Below are positions 46,971 to 56,056 of a DNA stretch of 64,000 nt, in pieces. The notes beneath the pieces were generated by a model, which was not told where the DNA came from, did not search any database, and saw only the letters and a list, made by a program, of their open reading frames with translations. Source of the stretch: Winogradskyella flava. GTDB lineage: Bacteria; Bacteroidota; Bacteroidia; Flavobacteriales; Flavobacteriaceae. Location of the stretch: contig NZ_JACLCP010000001.1 in assembly GCF_014243395.1 (NCBI RefSeq), forward strand, positions 124,001 through 188,000, given 5' to 3'. Position numbers and translations under genes: made by a program. Every line of letters begins with the position of its first letter. Positions within the stretch are counted from its first letter, which is position 1.

Positions 46971-47663
46971 TTGAAAAAATATTTATATATATTCTGTCTG
47001 ATTGCTACATTTTTTAGCTGTAAAAGAACTTTCAAAGATTCAAATTTTAAGATTGATAGTGAAATTGAAGAAGTGGTTAATTCTAAAATTTCTAAATCAG
47101 AACTTGGTAGTACATTTGATACACTTTTCTTTGTCTATGACAATGTCTTATTGTTAGATAATTATGAAAGCGATTCAATTACATTTTCCACTAAAAACCA
47201 AGAAAGGCGCATGCCTTTTAAATCTTTCTTCCTAAAAAAAAATGATACTATTTCTATAGATGGAGCTTACGGTTTATTTGGAGGATTTGGTTTTTCCTTA
47301 AAAATTGTTAATGAAGAACCTATTCTATACCACATGCTTTCAGGTGATGATTTTCCAATATACTCTAGAACTAAGGATGGTAAATTACATTTTCGAATAG
47401 AAGTTCCTTGCACTGAAACAGAAATTATTCTCTCAAAAATCCCTGATGCAATAGAAAATGAGGTAATTTATGGAATGGTAAAATTTAAGAGTGATATTTA
47501 TTACAGTGCCTCATCAGTTAATGGTGATATAGAACCAGATAATTTGCAAGAAAATCAAGTTGGAATGACCATTTATTTTAAATCAAGATATTTTGATTTT
47601 GAAGATTTTAGGAAAGACGTATCATCAAATGATAATAAAACGAACACAATTTATGATAAATAA
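46971..47663 (+). CDS. Lipoprotein of unknown function (TTG start)
   Basis: The 230-residue protein starts at a TTG codon, giving MKKYLYIFCLIATFFSCKRT, a lipoprotein signal with Cys17. The rest is not recognised: alternating short strands (DTLFFVYDNVLLLDNYES), a Gly-rich segment (YGLFGGFGFSLKIV) and no enzyme motif. The 8-bp gap after tadA makes an operon likely, but the functional link is unclear. It overlaps the next gene's start by 11 bp. Confidence 0.7.
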   Translation: MKKYLYIFCLIATFFSCKRTFKDSNFKIDSEIEEVVNSKISKSELGSTFDTLFFVYDNVLLLDNYESDSITFSTKNQERRMPFKSFFLKKNDTISIDGAYGLFGGFGFSLKIVNEEPILYHMLSGDDFPIYSRTKDGKLHFRIEVPCTETEIILSKIPDAIENEVIYGMVKFKSDIYYSASSVNGDIEPDNLQENQVGMTIYFKSRYFDFEDFRKDVSSNDNKTNTIYDK

Positions 47664-48108
47664 GATTTTTTCAGTGCTAATTATCTTTTTAGCACTCAAT
47701 TGTAAATCCACGGAAAATCAAGCTAAAATGGCTAATGAGGCTGTTGTTTTAATTGCCAAGGGTAATCTTTATGGCGCCGGAGCAGAAGGTATAAAAAAGC
47801 AGCATCTTGTAATAACGGAAAGACAAGATTGGAATAACCTAATAACAAAATTGAATTCCGTAAATAATGTCTCTAATGGTTTTACAGAGACTGCAATAGA
47901 TTTTTCAAAATATACTGTTATTGCTGTTTTTGATGAGGTAAAAACATCGGGAGGTTATAGTGTTGAATTGGATATTGCGTCTCATTCAGACAAAACGGTA
48001 ATTAAAGTTACACAAAATTCTCCTGATGGTATGGCAACAGCTGTTATGACGCAACCGTACTATATTGCTAAGGTTTCTAAAACCAATTTGCCAATAGAAT
48101 TTCAATAA
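47653..48108 (+). CDS. PrcB-family lipoprotein
   Basis: With the ATG at 47653 the 151-residue protein starts MINKIFSVLIIFLALNCKST, a lipoprotein signal with Cys17; an upstream ATG at 47593 gives a longer protein without a signal and is rejected. The pattern VITERQDWNNLITKLNS, AIDFSKYTVIAVFDEVKTSGG and the final AKVSKTNLPIEF matches PrcB C-terminal-like domains, known from a protease-complex subunit of Treponema. The role here is unknown. It overlaps the upstream gene by 11 bp and ends at the cspA terminator. Confidence 0.78.
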   Translation: MINKIFSVLIIFLALNCKSTENQAKMANEAVVLIAKGNLYGAGAEGIKKQHLVITERQDWNNLITKLNSVNNVSNGFTETAIDFSKYTVIAVFDEVKTSGGYSVELDIASHSDKTVIKVTQNSPDGMATAVMTQPYYIAKVSKTNLPIEFQ

Positions 48109-48111
48109 AGC

Positions 48112-48144
48112 ACAAAAAAAACGCCCAACCATAGGTTGAGCGTT
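48112..48144 (-). terminator. Terminator after the cold-shock gene
   Basis: On the minus strand AACGCTCAACC pairs with GGTTGGGCGTT (one G-U pair) around a 3-base loop, followed by eight T. It ends the cspA mRNA; the PrcB-like gene converges from the other side. Confidence 0.9.
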
Positions 48145-48164
48145 GAAACTTGTAAGATATATAC

Positions 48165-48356
48165 TTATAGTACCTGTACGTTTGCAGCTACCATTCCTTT
48201 TCTTCCTTCTTCTTCTGTGTACTCTACATTGTCACCTTCGCGCAATTCTACGCCATTAAGGTTTGATACGTGTACGAAGATGTCTTTTCCTGTTTCTTCG
48301 TTTGTAATGAATCCAAATCCTTTTGAATCATTGAAAAATTTAACTGTTCCAGTCAT
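48165..48356 (-). CDS. cspA: Cold-shock domain protein
   Basis: The 63-residue protein is one cold-shock OB fold with the RNA-binding motifs KGFGFI (RNP1) and DIFVHVS (RNP2), and the start [12 protein letters not shown]. It binds single-stranded RNA and may act as an RNA chaperone. A -7 box TACCTTTG lies 26 bp upstream and the leader is short, so the long cold-regulated leader of E. coli cspA is absent. It is a single-gene unit. Confidence 0.95.
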   Translation of the reverse strand: MTGTVKFFNDSKGFGFITNEETGKDIFVHVSNLNGVELREGDNVEYTEEEGRKGMVAANVQVL

Positions 48357-48381
48357 TATAAAATAAATAAAAATTAAAGTG

Positions 48382-48389
48382 CAAAGGTA
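48382..48389 (-). promoter_or_regulatory. cspA promoter -7 box
   Basis: Minus strand reads TACCTTTG, a perfect TAnnTTTG, 25 bp before the cspA start at 48356. The expected leader is about 20 bases. Confidence 0.6.
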
Positions 48390-48535
48390 ATAGATTAACC
48401 AATGTCCTATGTAAAATAATTGTTTTATTTTAAATTATTGAAAATTAATGAGTTGAATAGAAATTAAAAAAATGACTGTAAAGCCTTGCCAATAATGATA
48501 TTGAAGAATTTTAAAGTAAAAAGAATAAGGTGGAT

Positions 48536-48781
48536 TTAGATTTTGTTATTTTTCTGATTCTCTCGCATTTTATCGAGATTTTCCTTGGTAAGCATATAGT
48601 CTTTGACATCTTTTCCTTTCCATCTGTAATATGAAAACAGTGGGAATACGACTAAAAATAATCCTGAAACACCAAATCCGACGAGCTTTTGAGCATAATC
48701 AACCTCCAATAGCAATCCGCATACAATACTCGACATTGAGACAATAAAAGCAATAAGCGTGATGATGTGTATTGGTTTCAT
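48536..48781 (-). CDS. 81-residue two-helix membrane protein of unknown function
   Basis: The product has two hydrophobic helices (about 5-25 and 33-52) and a basic and acidic tail (KGKDVKDYMLTKENLDKMREN). It is not recognised, but length and design are those of a genuine small membrane protein. It lies 35 bp downstream of the ClC gene and on the same strand, so it may be its last gene. Confidence 0.65.
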   Translation of the reverse strand: MKPIHIITLIAFIVSMSSIVCGLLLEVDYAQKLVGFGVSGLFLVVFPLFSYYRWKGKDVKDYMLTKENLDKMRENQKNNKI

Positions 48782-48816
48782 AGTTGGTTATTTATTTCCA
48801 AATGCCCCTTATGAGC

Positions 48817-50598
48817 TTACGATGTAAAATTAATCAATTCACGCCGATATGCTGTTAAGAGTTTAGATTTTGAAACGAAACCATAATATTTATTGTCCTT
48901 GATTACTGGTAAGTTCCAGGCGCGTGAGGTTTGAAATTTCTTCATTACTTTCTCCATAGAATCATGCTCATAGTAAATAATTTCAGGAGGTTTTTGCATA
49001 AAGGTCTCAACGGATGTAGAACTATAAAGTGATTGATCAAACATTACGGACCGAATATTATCCAATAAAATAATTCCAATAAAATTTTTATGATTATCCG
49101 TTACAGGGAACAAATTCCTATTGGACTTAGAGACACCATTCTTTAACATTTCTCCTAAAGTCATATCTGGATGCAATTCTATAAAGTTTTGCTCTATAAC
49201 CGAATCCAACTTCATTAAGGTCAACACATTTTTATCCTTATTTTGAGTTAAGAGCGCACCTTTTTCTAACAATTCTTTGGTATAAATAGTATGATCCAAT
49301 CCATTTTTATTAATGATGAAAGACATCGAAGCCGTTATCATTAACGGCACAAATAATTCATAGCCACCTGTTATTTCTGCAATTAAGAAAATAGCCGTTA
49401 AAGGCGCATGGAGTACACCAGCAATGAGACCAGCCATGCCTATTAAAGTAAAATTAGCTTCCGAAACAGAAAATCCCAATCCGCAATTATTAATCACTTT
49501 GGCAACCACATTACCCAGAGCACTGCCCATTACCAAAGTTGGAATGATAATTCCACCTGTTCCACCAGCCGCAAAAGTAGTGGTCATTGCTATGGCCTTA
49601 AATACCGTAATACCAAACAATAAAGCTATGACTACCCAAATGTTATCTAGGTAATCATCAAATAATGAACTTCCAATGGCATCAAGATCATTGCCCAACA
49701 TTAAATTATTGATGAAACCAAAACCTTCACCATAGAGTGGTGGAATAAAAAACAGCATGATACCAATAGCCAAACCCCCAATGATAAGTCTATGCCTTGC
49801 AGATTTAAATCGATTAAAGAATGACGTAATCCCGAAATATATTTTTGAAAAGTAAATAGACGCAAAGCCCGTTCCCACACCTAAAAGGATATAAAAGAGG
49901 GTATCCCTAATAGCAAACTTATCTGTGACATTAAAGTCGAAAAGCACACTATCACCCAAGAAAAAGTAGGAAGTTATAACAGAAGATACTGACGCTATCA
50001 ATAATGGTAATAAAGACGCAAACGTTAAATCCAAACTAAAAACTTCAATGGCAAAAATTATTGCAGCAATTGGTGACTTAAAAATAGATGCAATGGCTCC
50101 TGCAGCTGCGCAAGCAATCAGCAAACTCCTTGTCTTACGATCTATATGTAATAAGCGACTTAGATTAGAACTTAAGGCTGAAGCAGAAGCAATTGCTGGT
50201 CCTAACAAACCTACAGACCCTCCAAAACCAACAGTTAATGGCGCAGTAATTAATGGCAAGTAGATGTTGCGTTTGTTAATTATACCATCGCGTTTAGATA
50301 AAGCAAAAAGAATAGACGGAATTGCATGTCCACTTGGTTTTTTGGAAATGTACTTAACAAACAAATACACCAGAAATAGACCTACAATGGGTAAAATAAA
50401 ATAGATGCTATTTTCAGAAAGTATGATGCCTTTTTCAAAAATGGCCTCTATCGCGAAAGTGATATTTTTAATGAAAACCGAGATTAATCCCGCTAACAAC
50501 CCAATTACAATGCTCAATAAAAACAGGAAGTTTCTTTCGGAGATGTATTTATACCTCCAAATAAGAATACTTTTAAAAAAATTAGATTTAGTTGGCAT
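48817..50598 (-). CDS. ClC-family chloride transporter/channel with CBS pair, gating Glu replaced by Leu
   Basis: The 593-residue protein has the ClC membrane core (about 1-435) with SGHAIPS (GSGIP-like), GGSVGLLGPAIASAS (residues 126-140), GGTGGIIIPTLVMGS and AGLIAGVLHAPLTAIFLIAE, and a C-terminal CBS pair (about 455-590, ending SRAWNLPVIKDNKYYGFVSKSKLL). In the usual GxxGxEGP motif the glutamate that gates and couples proton exchange is Leu132 here. This suggests chloride conduction without proton coupling. It forms a possible transcript with the small gene at 48536. The anion family call is firm, the ion and coupling are not. Confidence 0.9.
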   Translation of the reverse strand: MPTKSNFFKSILIWRYKYISERNFLFLLSIVIGLLAGLISVFIKNITFAIEAIFEKGIILSENSIYFILPIVGLFLVYLFVKYISKKPSGHAIPSILFALSKRDGIINKRNIYLPLITAPLTVGFGGSVGLLGPAIASASALSSNLSRLLHIDRKTRSLLIACAAAGAIASIFKSPIAAIIFAIEVFSLDLTFASLLPLLIASVSSVITSYFFLGDSVLFDFNVTDKFAIRDTLFYILLGVGTGFASIYFSKIYFGITSFFNRFKSARHRLIIGGLAIGIMLFFIPPLYGEGFGFINNLMLGNDLDAIGSSLFDDYLDNIWVVIALLFGITVFKAIAMTTTFAAGGTGGIIIPTLVMGSALGNVVAKVINNCGLGFSVSEANFTLIGMAGLIAGVLHAPLTAIFLIAEITGGYELFVPLMITASMSFIINKNGLDHTIYTKELLEKGALLTQNKDKNVLTLMKLDSVIEQNFIELHPDMTLGEMLKNGVSKSNRNLFPVTDNHKNFIGIILLDNIRSVMFDQSLYSSTSVETFMQKPPEIIYYEHDSMEKVMKKFQTSRAWNLPVIKDNKYYGFVSKSKLLTAYRRELINFTS

Positions 50599-50611
50599 AG
50601 CTTAAATCTAA

Positions 50612-50639
50612 CAAAAAATCCTGCAAGAAGCAGGATTTT
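50612..50639 (-). terminator. Terminator after aspS
   Basis: AAAATCCTGC (50615-50624) pairs with GCAGGATTTT (50630-50639), 10 bp perfect, loop AAGAA, followed on the minus strand by T-run. It ends aspS before the ClC gene. Confidence 0.88.
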
Positions 50640-50644
50640 AGTTG

Positions 50645-52399
50645 TTATGATTTTAAATTCAATTTTAAATTTAATTCTGTCAGCTGCTCTTCGTCAATGG
50701 GTGCTGGTGCATCGATCATGACATCTCGACCTGAATTATTTTTAGGGAACGCAATAAAGTCCCTAATAGTTTCTTGACCTCCTAAAATCGCAACTAATCT
50801 ATCCAATCCAAATGCAATACCGCCATGTGGTGGTGCACCATATTCAAAAGCATCCATTAAAAATCCAAATTGTGCTCTTGCTTCTTCTTCACTAAAACCT
50901 AAATGCTTTAGCATAATAGCTTGCGTCTCTTTATCATGAATACGAATAGAACCCCCTCCTATTTCATTGCCATTTAAAACTAAGTCGTATGCATTAGCTT
51001 TCACATCGCCTGGATTCGTACCTAATAATTCTAGCTGTCCAGGTTTTGGAGACGTAAACGGATGGTGCATGGCATGATAGCGTTCTGTGTCTTCATCCCA
51101 TTCCAAAAGTGGAAAATCTAGGACCCAAAGTGGTGCAAATTCATTTGGTTTACGTAACCCTAAACGTTCAGCTAGTTCCATACGCAATGCACTTAATTGC
51201 GCTCTTACTTTATTGGTTTCACCAGAAAGTACACAAATTAAATCGCCAGCTTTGGCGCCGGTGACTTCTGCCCACTTTGCTAAATCATCTTGATCATAAA
51301 ATTTATCTACAGAAGATTTATAAGTACCATCATCATTGCAACGACAATAGACCATACCTAAGGCACCAACTTGTGGACGCTTTACCCAATCAATAAGCTT
51401 ATCGATTTCTTTTCTAGTGTATGCATTTCCTCCAGGAACTGCAATACCAACAACTAATTTTGCTGAGTTGAAAACATTAAAATCCTTGTGCTGAGCAACC
51501 GCATTTAGTTCTCCAAATTCCATTCCAAAACGGATATCTGGCTTATCGTTTCCGTATAAGCGCATAGCATCATCGTATAGTATTCTCGGGAATTTCTCTA
51601 CCTCAACACCATTAATCTCTTTTAACAAATGACGCGTTAAGCCCTCGAAAGTATTTAAGATATCTTCTTGCTCCACAAAAGCCATTTCACAGTCTATTTG
51701 TGTAAACTCAGGTTGTCTATCAGCACGTAAATCTTCATCCCTAAAGCACTTTACAATCTGAAAGTATTTATCCATACCACCAACCATAAGCAGTTGCTTA
51801 AAGGTTTGAGGTGATTGCGGAAGTGCATAAAATTGCCCTTCGTTCATACGAGACGGCACCACAAAATCACGAGCACCTTCTGGCGTAGATTTTATCAAAT
51901 ACGGTGTCTCTACCTCAATAAAGTCTTCATTCGATAAATAATTTCTAACTGCCTGTGCAACTTTATGTCTAAAAATCAAGCTCTTTTTTACAGGATTACG
52001 ACGAATATCCAAGTACCGATACTTCATGCGCAAGTCATCACCACCATCGGTAGAATCTTCTATAGTGAAAGGTGGTACTAGTGAATTATTCAAGATAGTT
52101 AAGTCTGAAACTAAAACTTCGATATCTCCTGTTGGAATATTCGGGTTTTTAGAGGCACGTTCTTGCACTTTTCCTGTAACTTGAATCACAAATTCACGCC
52201 CAAGCTTTTGAGCTTGCTCCAATAAGTCTTTGGACGTTTGCTCCTCATCAAAATAAAGCTGCGTGATACCATAACGGTCGCGCACATCTACGTAGACCAT
52301 AAATCCTTTATCCCTAACACCTTGCACCCAACCAGCAAGTGTAACTTCTGTATTATTGTGTGCGGCTCGTAATTCACCACAAGTATGACTTCTGTACAT
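50645..52399 (-). CDS. aspS: Aspartyl-tRNA synthetase
   Basis: AspRS charges tRNA-Asp. The 584-residue protein has an N-terminal OB-fold anticodon domain (about 1-110), class II motif 2 as [18 protein letters not shown] and motif 3 as [13 protein letters not shown], and a GAD-type insert in the middle. It is the bacterial-length form. It has a single-gene unit with a promoter upstream and a terminator downstream. Confidence 0.97.
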   Translation of the reverse strand: MYRSHTCGELRAAHNNTEVTLAGWVQGVRDKGFMVYVDVRDRYGITQLYFDEEQTSKDLLEQAQKLGREFVIQVTGKVQERASKNPNIPTGDIEVLVSDLTILNNSLVPPFTIEDSTDGGDDLRMKYRYLDIRRNPVKKSLIFRHKVAQAVRNYLSNEDFIEVETPYLIKSTPEGARDFVVPSRMNEGQFYALPQSPQTFKQLLMVGGMDKYFQIVKCFRDEDLRADRQPEFTQIDCEMAFVEQEDILNTFEGLTRHLLKEINGVEVEKFPRILYDDAMRLYGNDKPDIRFGMEFGELNAVAQHKDFNVFNSAKLVVGIAVPGGNAYTRKEIDKLIDWVKRPQVGALGMVYCRCNDDGTYKSSVDKFYDQDDLAKWAEVTGAKAGDLICVLSGETNKVRAQLSALRMELAERLGLRKPNEFAPLWVLDFPLLEWDEDTERYHAMHHPFTSPKPGQLELLGTNPGDVKANAYDLVLNGNEIGGGSIRIHDKETQAIMLKHLGFSEEEARAQFGFLMDAFEYGAPPHGGIAFGLDRLVAILGGQETIRDFIAFPKNNSGRDVMIDAPAPIDEEQLTELNLKLNLKS

Positions 52400-52417
52400 A
52401 AGAAATTATTAAGGGTG

Positions 52418-52425
52418 CAAATTTA
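52418..52425 (-). promoter_or_regulatory. aspS promoter -7 box
   Basis: Minus strand reads TAAATTTG, a perfect TAnnTTTG, 18 bp before the aspS ATG at 52399. Confidence 0.55.
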
Positions 52426-52441
52426 AGCAACTTCAAGGATA

Positions 52442-52476
52442 AAAAATAAAAAGCCTCAACAATTGTTGAGGCTTTT
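52442..52476 (-). terminator. Terminator after the RND efflux operon
   Basis: AAAAGCCTCAAC (52449-52460) and GTTGAGGCTTTT (52465-52476) with loop AATT form a perfect 28-base palindrome, followed on the minus strand by T-rich sequence. It ends the tetR-tolC-adaptor-RND transcript. Confidence 0.9.
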
Positions 52477-52497
52477 CTGCTATTAACCTAAGTACTC

Positions 52498-55400
52498 CTA
52501 TTCAAGTACAAGAGTTTCATTATCTGAAGTTTCAAATTCTTCTTCTACAGAACTAAATTTTGATTTGAGCCATACCTTTAAACGAATGGACAAAAAGAAT
52601 AATACAGGGACTACAATCAACGTTAAGAACGTCGCTATGAAAAGTCCATAAATTACAGTCCAGGCCAATGGCCCCCAAAATATCACATTATCTCCACCAA
52701 AATAGATATTAGCATCAAACTCACTGAAAAATGTAAAGAAGTTGATATTTAACCCTATCGCTAGCGGAATTAATCCTAAAATAGTTGTTATTGCAGTTAA
52801 CAATACTGGTCTTAAACGTGCTTTACCAGCTCTAATGATCTGCTTTAACAATTCTTCTTTTGGTAAATACTCAGAGATATCTAGGTCGAGTTCATTCTTC
52901 TTTCTATCTATTAGTAGCTGTGCATAATCTAACAATACCACCCCATTATTTACAACAATTCCTGCTAATGAAATAATTCCCATCATGGTCATTAAAATAA
53001 CAAAAGAATCTCCAGATATTACTATACCTCCAAAAACACCTATTAAACTCAAGAAGATTGCAATCATAATAATAGCAGGTTTTGAGACTGAGTTAAATTG
53101 AAAAATAAGGATTAAGAAAATCAATCCAAGACCAGTAAAGAATGCTCCCATCAAGAATTCTTGTTCTTTTGTCTGTTCTTCAATCTGACCTGTGTAATCA
53201 ATTTTGATATTTGCAGGTAAGTCTTTAAAATTCTTCATTTCGTTCTTAATCTGATTTACTGCTGCACTTGCATCAACATAACCAGGTGCTAAAGCAGAAT
53301 ATACCGTTACGACGCGCTTCGTGTCATTGTGCTTAATGGCACTAAACCCAGAATTATTTCTTTGTTTAGCCACGGTAGAAACAGGAATTTCTTTGACCTT
53401 GCCAGAAGCCTGGTCCCTAAACACCATATTTTGATTAAAAAGCGCACTCGTATTGTATCTTAAGTCTTCATTAAAGCGCACATAGATATCATAGTCTTCG
53501 CCATCTTCTTTATAGATACCTGCCTTAGCACCAAATAAAGAATTACGCAGTTGCTGACCTACTTGTCCAGAGCTTACACCAAGTTCGCCTGCTTTTTCAC
53601 GATCAACAAGGACTTGCATGCCTGGTTTGTCTTTGTTGACATCGATTTTTAGCTCATCTATAGCAGAAATATTCTTTGAATTGATAAACTCTCGCATACG
53701 CTCTGCCACAGCAATAAGTTCGTCATAATCATTACCCTCTAACTCTACATTTATAGGTGGCCCTATTGGTGGTCCATTGGCATCTTTTTCAACAGAAATT
53801 AATACCCCTGGATAGAGACCTGTCAATGCCTCTTGAACTTTTTTACGCAATACTTTGCTATCTCTTCCTTTTCTGTATTTGTACTCTCGCATGGAAGCCG
53901 TGATCTTTCCTTTATGCGGCATTTCTGCAGCTGAGCCACCATCGGTTTGTGGATTTCCAGCACCTTCACCAACTTGGGATACCGAACTTTCTACTAGAAA
54001 ATTCTCTCCATCAGCAATATATTCATCATCATAAAGTATATCGTAGACTTTAGCCTCTATCTCTTTGGTAATTTGATTGGTTTTTTCGATATCTGTACCC
54101 TCAGGATACTCTATGTAAACGATAATCTGGTTGGGCGTATTATCTGGAAAAAACTCGATTTTTGTACGTTGACTTGCAACTGAAGCTCCAAAACTACCAA
54201 AAGCTATAAAGAACAATAACAAGCTGCCAAATGCAATGAGTTGTGGTTTCCAACCTTTAAGAGAACCTGTAAGTACACCTTCATAAAAATTCTCTAAACG
54301 TACTAAGGTTTTTGTTTGAAATCTATTAGCTGCTTTTCTGAGAATAAGTCTATAGACCCAAAGCAATATTGCAGTAAATACCATGACGCCTCCTAAACCT
54401 TTATAAGTCCCACCGAAGAAAATAATCAATAGACCTACAACTATTAAAATAGCAGAAATAGAAATGATATTCTTTAGTGGCATATCCTTGTCTTCTGTAG
54501 TCATAAATTGAGATACCAAGACCGAGTTAAAGAAAATAGCAACTAAGAGCGATGAACCAAGTACAACGGATAGGGTAATAGGAAAATAAATCATAAATTG
54601 ACCCATCAACCCTGGCCATAGACCTAATGGAATAAATGCCGCCACCGTAGTTGCTGTGGATATAATTATTGGGAAAGCTATTTCACCGATACCTTTTTTG
54701 GCTGCTTCAATTCGAGACATACCCTCTTGCTCCATAAGACGATAGACATTCTCTACAACCACAATTCCATTATCTACCAACATCCCGAGTCCCATAATCA
54801 GACCAAAGAGGATCATAGTATTCATAGTATAACCCAATGCATTTAAAATCATTAAAGACATAAACATGGACATTGGTATAGCAAACCCCACAAATAGTGC
54901 ATTTTTAAATCCAAGGAAGAACATTAATACGGTTACTACCAGTATAATTCCGAAAATTATATTATTTACCAAATCATCAACTTGCCCTATTGTTTTTGAA
55001 GATTGATCGTTGGTAATTGTAATTCTTAAATTGGTTGGCAGAACGTTGGCCTTAGCATCTGCAACAATCTTTTCTATCTTTTCTGCAGCTGCGACCATGT
55101 TTTTACCAGATCGTTTTTTAACGTCCAACATGACAACAGCATCACTTCTTTTGGCTTCTGGAATATATTCTCTTGCGTATGTAGTTTTATCTTTTGGTCT
55201 GAAGGAAATAGTCGCGATATCCTTAAGATAAATAGGATTCTCATTTTCGGATTTTACAACGAAATTTTTGAGTTCATCAGGATCTTCTATTTCTCCTAGA
55301 ATTCGGATGGTTCGTCGTTGTCCACTCGCTATAAGATTTCCTGCCGACATGGTCATATTACCATTACCGATAGCACCAGTGATGTCTTGAAAACTAACCT

Positions 55401-56043
55401 TTGACGCCATCATTTTATAGACATCTACTGCTACCTCAACTTCTTTTTCTTGAGCGCCTCTAATATCTACTTTTTTGATTTCCTCAAGATCCTCAATCTC
55501 ATCCTCAAGATATTCTCCAAATTCTTTTAAACGTTCCACTGTATAGTCGCCAGAAATATTGATATTCAGAATCGGCATTTCTTCAGAAAGACTCAATTCA
55601 AAAATATTTGGTTCTACTTTAGCACCATTAAAGGTTGGCCAATCTTCGCTAGACGTTTCTGAATCTATTTCGTCCTTTACTTTTTGCTTAGCTGCGTCGA
55701 CTGAAATATCTTCGTCAAACTCAACAATTACCATGGAGTAATCTTCTTGAGATGTTGATGTAATCTCCACAACATTACTCACATTTTTTAGCTTATCCTC
55801 AAGAGGATCCGTAATCAACTTTTCTATATCTTCTGCCGTATTTCCAGGAAATAACGAGCTAATGTAGATTTTGGTTTCGCGAATTTCTGGAAAACTCTCT
55901 CTAGGCATACTAAAATAAGCTGAACCGCCTAAAAACAGAATTAAAGCAATAGCCACATACATGGTGGTCTTGTTATTTATTGCCCAAGACGACAGCCCAA
56001 ATTCCTTATCGACTTGCTTTTTTGTTATTTTTCTTTTAGCCAT
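52498..56043 (-). CDS. RND efflux pump inner-membrane transporter
   Basis: The 1181-residue protein is an AcrB/HAE1-type proton-driven pump subunit: N-terminal helix (28-46), porter domain (about 50-350), a TM4 with the relay motif GMLVDNGIVVVEN (Asp424 kept, the next Asp replaced by Asn425), a second porter domain and final helices including LAGIVVNNGVVLLDYAQL. It is longer than AcrB (about 1050) because of an extra hydrophobic segment at about 525-567. It is last in an operon with tetR, tolC and adaptor genes (gap 13 bp). Substrates are unknown. Confidence 0.95.
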   Translation of the reverse strand: MAKRKITKKQVDKEFGLSSWAINNKTTMYVAIALILFLGGSAYFSMPRESFPEIRETKIYISSLFPGNTAEDIEKLITDPLEDKLKNVSNVVEITSTSQEDYSMVIVEFDEDISVDAAKQKVKDEIDSETSSEDWPTFNGAKVEPNIFELSLSEEMPILNINISGDYTVERLKEFGEYLEDEIEDLEEIKKVDIRGAQEKEVEVAVDVYKMMASKVSFQDITGAIGNGNMTMSAGNLIASGQRRTIRILGEIEDPDELKNFVVKSENENPIYLKDIATISFRPKDKTTYAREYIPEAKRSDAVVMLDVKKRSGKNMVAAAEKIEKIVADAKANVLPTNLRITITNDQSSKTIGQVDDLVNNIIFGIILVVTVLMFFLGFKNALFVGFAIPMSMFMSLMILNALGYTMNTMILFGLIMGLGMLVDNGIVVVENVYRLMEQEGMSRIEAAKKGIGEIAFPIIISTATTVAAFIPLGLWPGLMGQFMIYFPITLSVVLGSSLLVAIFFNSVLVSQFMTTEDKDMPLKNIISISAILIVVGLLIIFFGGTYKGLGGVMVFTAILLWVYRLILRKAANRFQTKTLVRLENFYEGVLTGSLKGWKPQLIAFGSLLLFFIAFGSFGASVASQRTKIEFFPDNTPNQIIVYIEYPEGTDIEKTNQITKEIEAKVYDILYDDEYIADGENFLVESSVSQVGEGAGNPQTDGGSAAEMPHKGKITASMREYKYRKGRDSKVLRKKVQEALTGLYPGVLISVEKDANGPPIGPPINVELEGNDYDELIAVAERMREFINSKNISAIDELKIDVNKDKPGMQVLVDREKAGELGVSSGQVGQQLRNSLFGAKAGIYKEDGEDYDIYVRFNEDLRYNTSALFNQNMVFRDQASGKVKEIPVSTVAKQRNNSGFSAIKHNDTKRVVTVYSALAPGYVDASAAVNQIKNEMKNFKDLPANIKIDYTGQIEEQTKEQEFLMGAFFTGLGLIFLILIFQFNSVSKPAIIMIAIFLSLIGVFGGIVISGDSFVILMTMMGIISLAGIVVNNGVVLLDYAQLLIDRKKNELDLDISEYLPKEELLKQIIRAGKARLRPVLLTAITTILGLIPLAIGLNINFFTFFSEFDANIYFGGDNVIFWGPLAWTVIYGLFIATFLTLIVVPVLFFLSIRLKVWLKSKFSSVEEEFETSDNETLVLE

Positions 56044-56056
56044 TGGTTGGTGTTTT

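Noticed and set aside
47593..47652. Upstream start for the PrcB-like gene
   Set aside because: The extension is read from the end of the preceding gene and removes the lipoprotein signal from the N-terminus.
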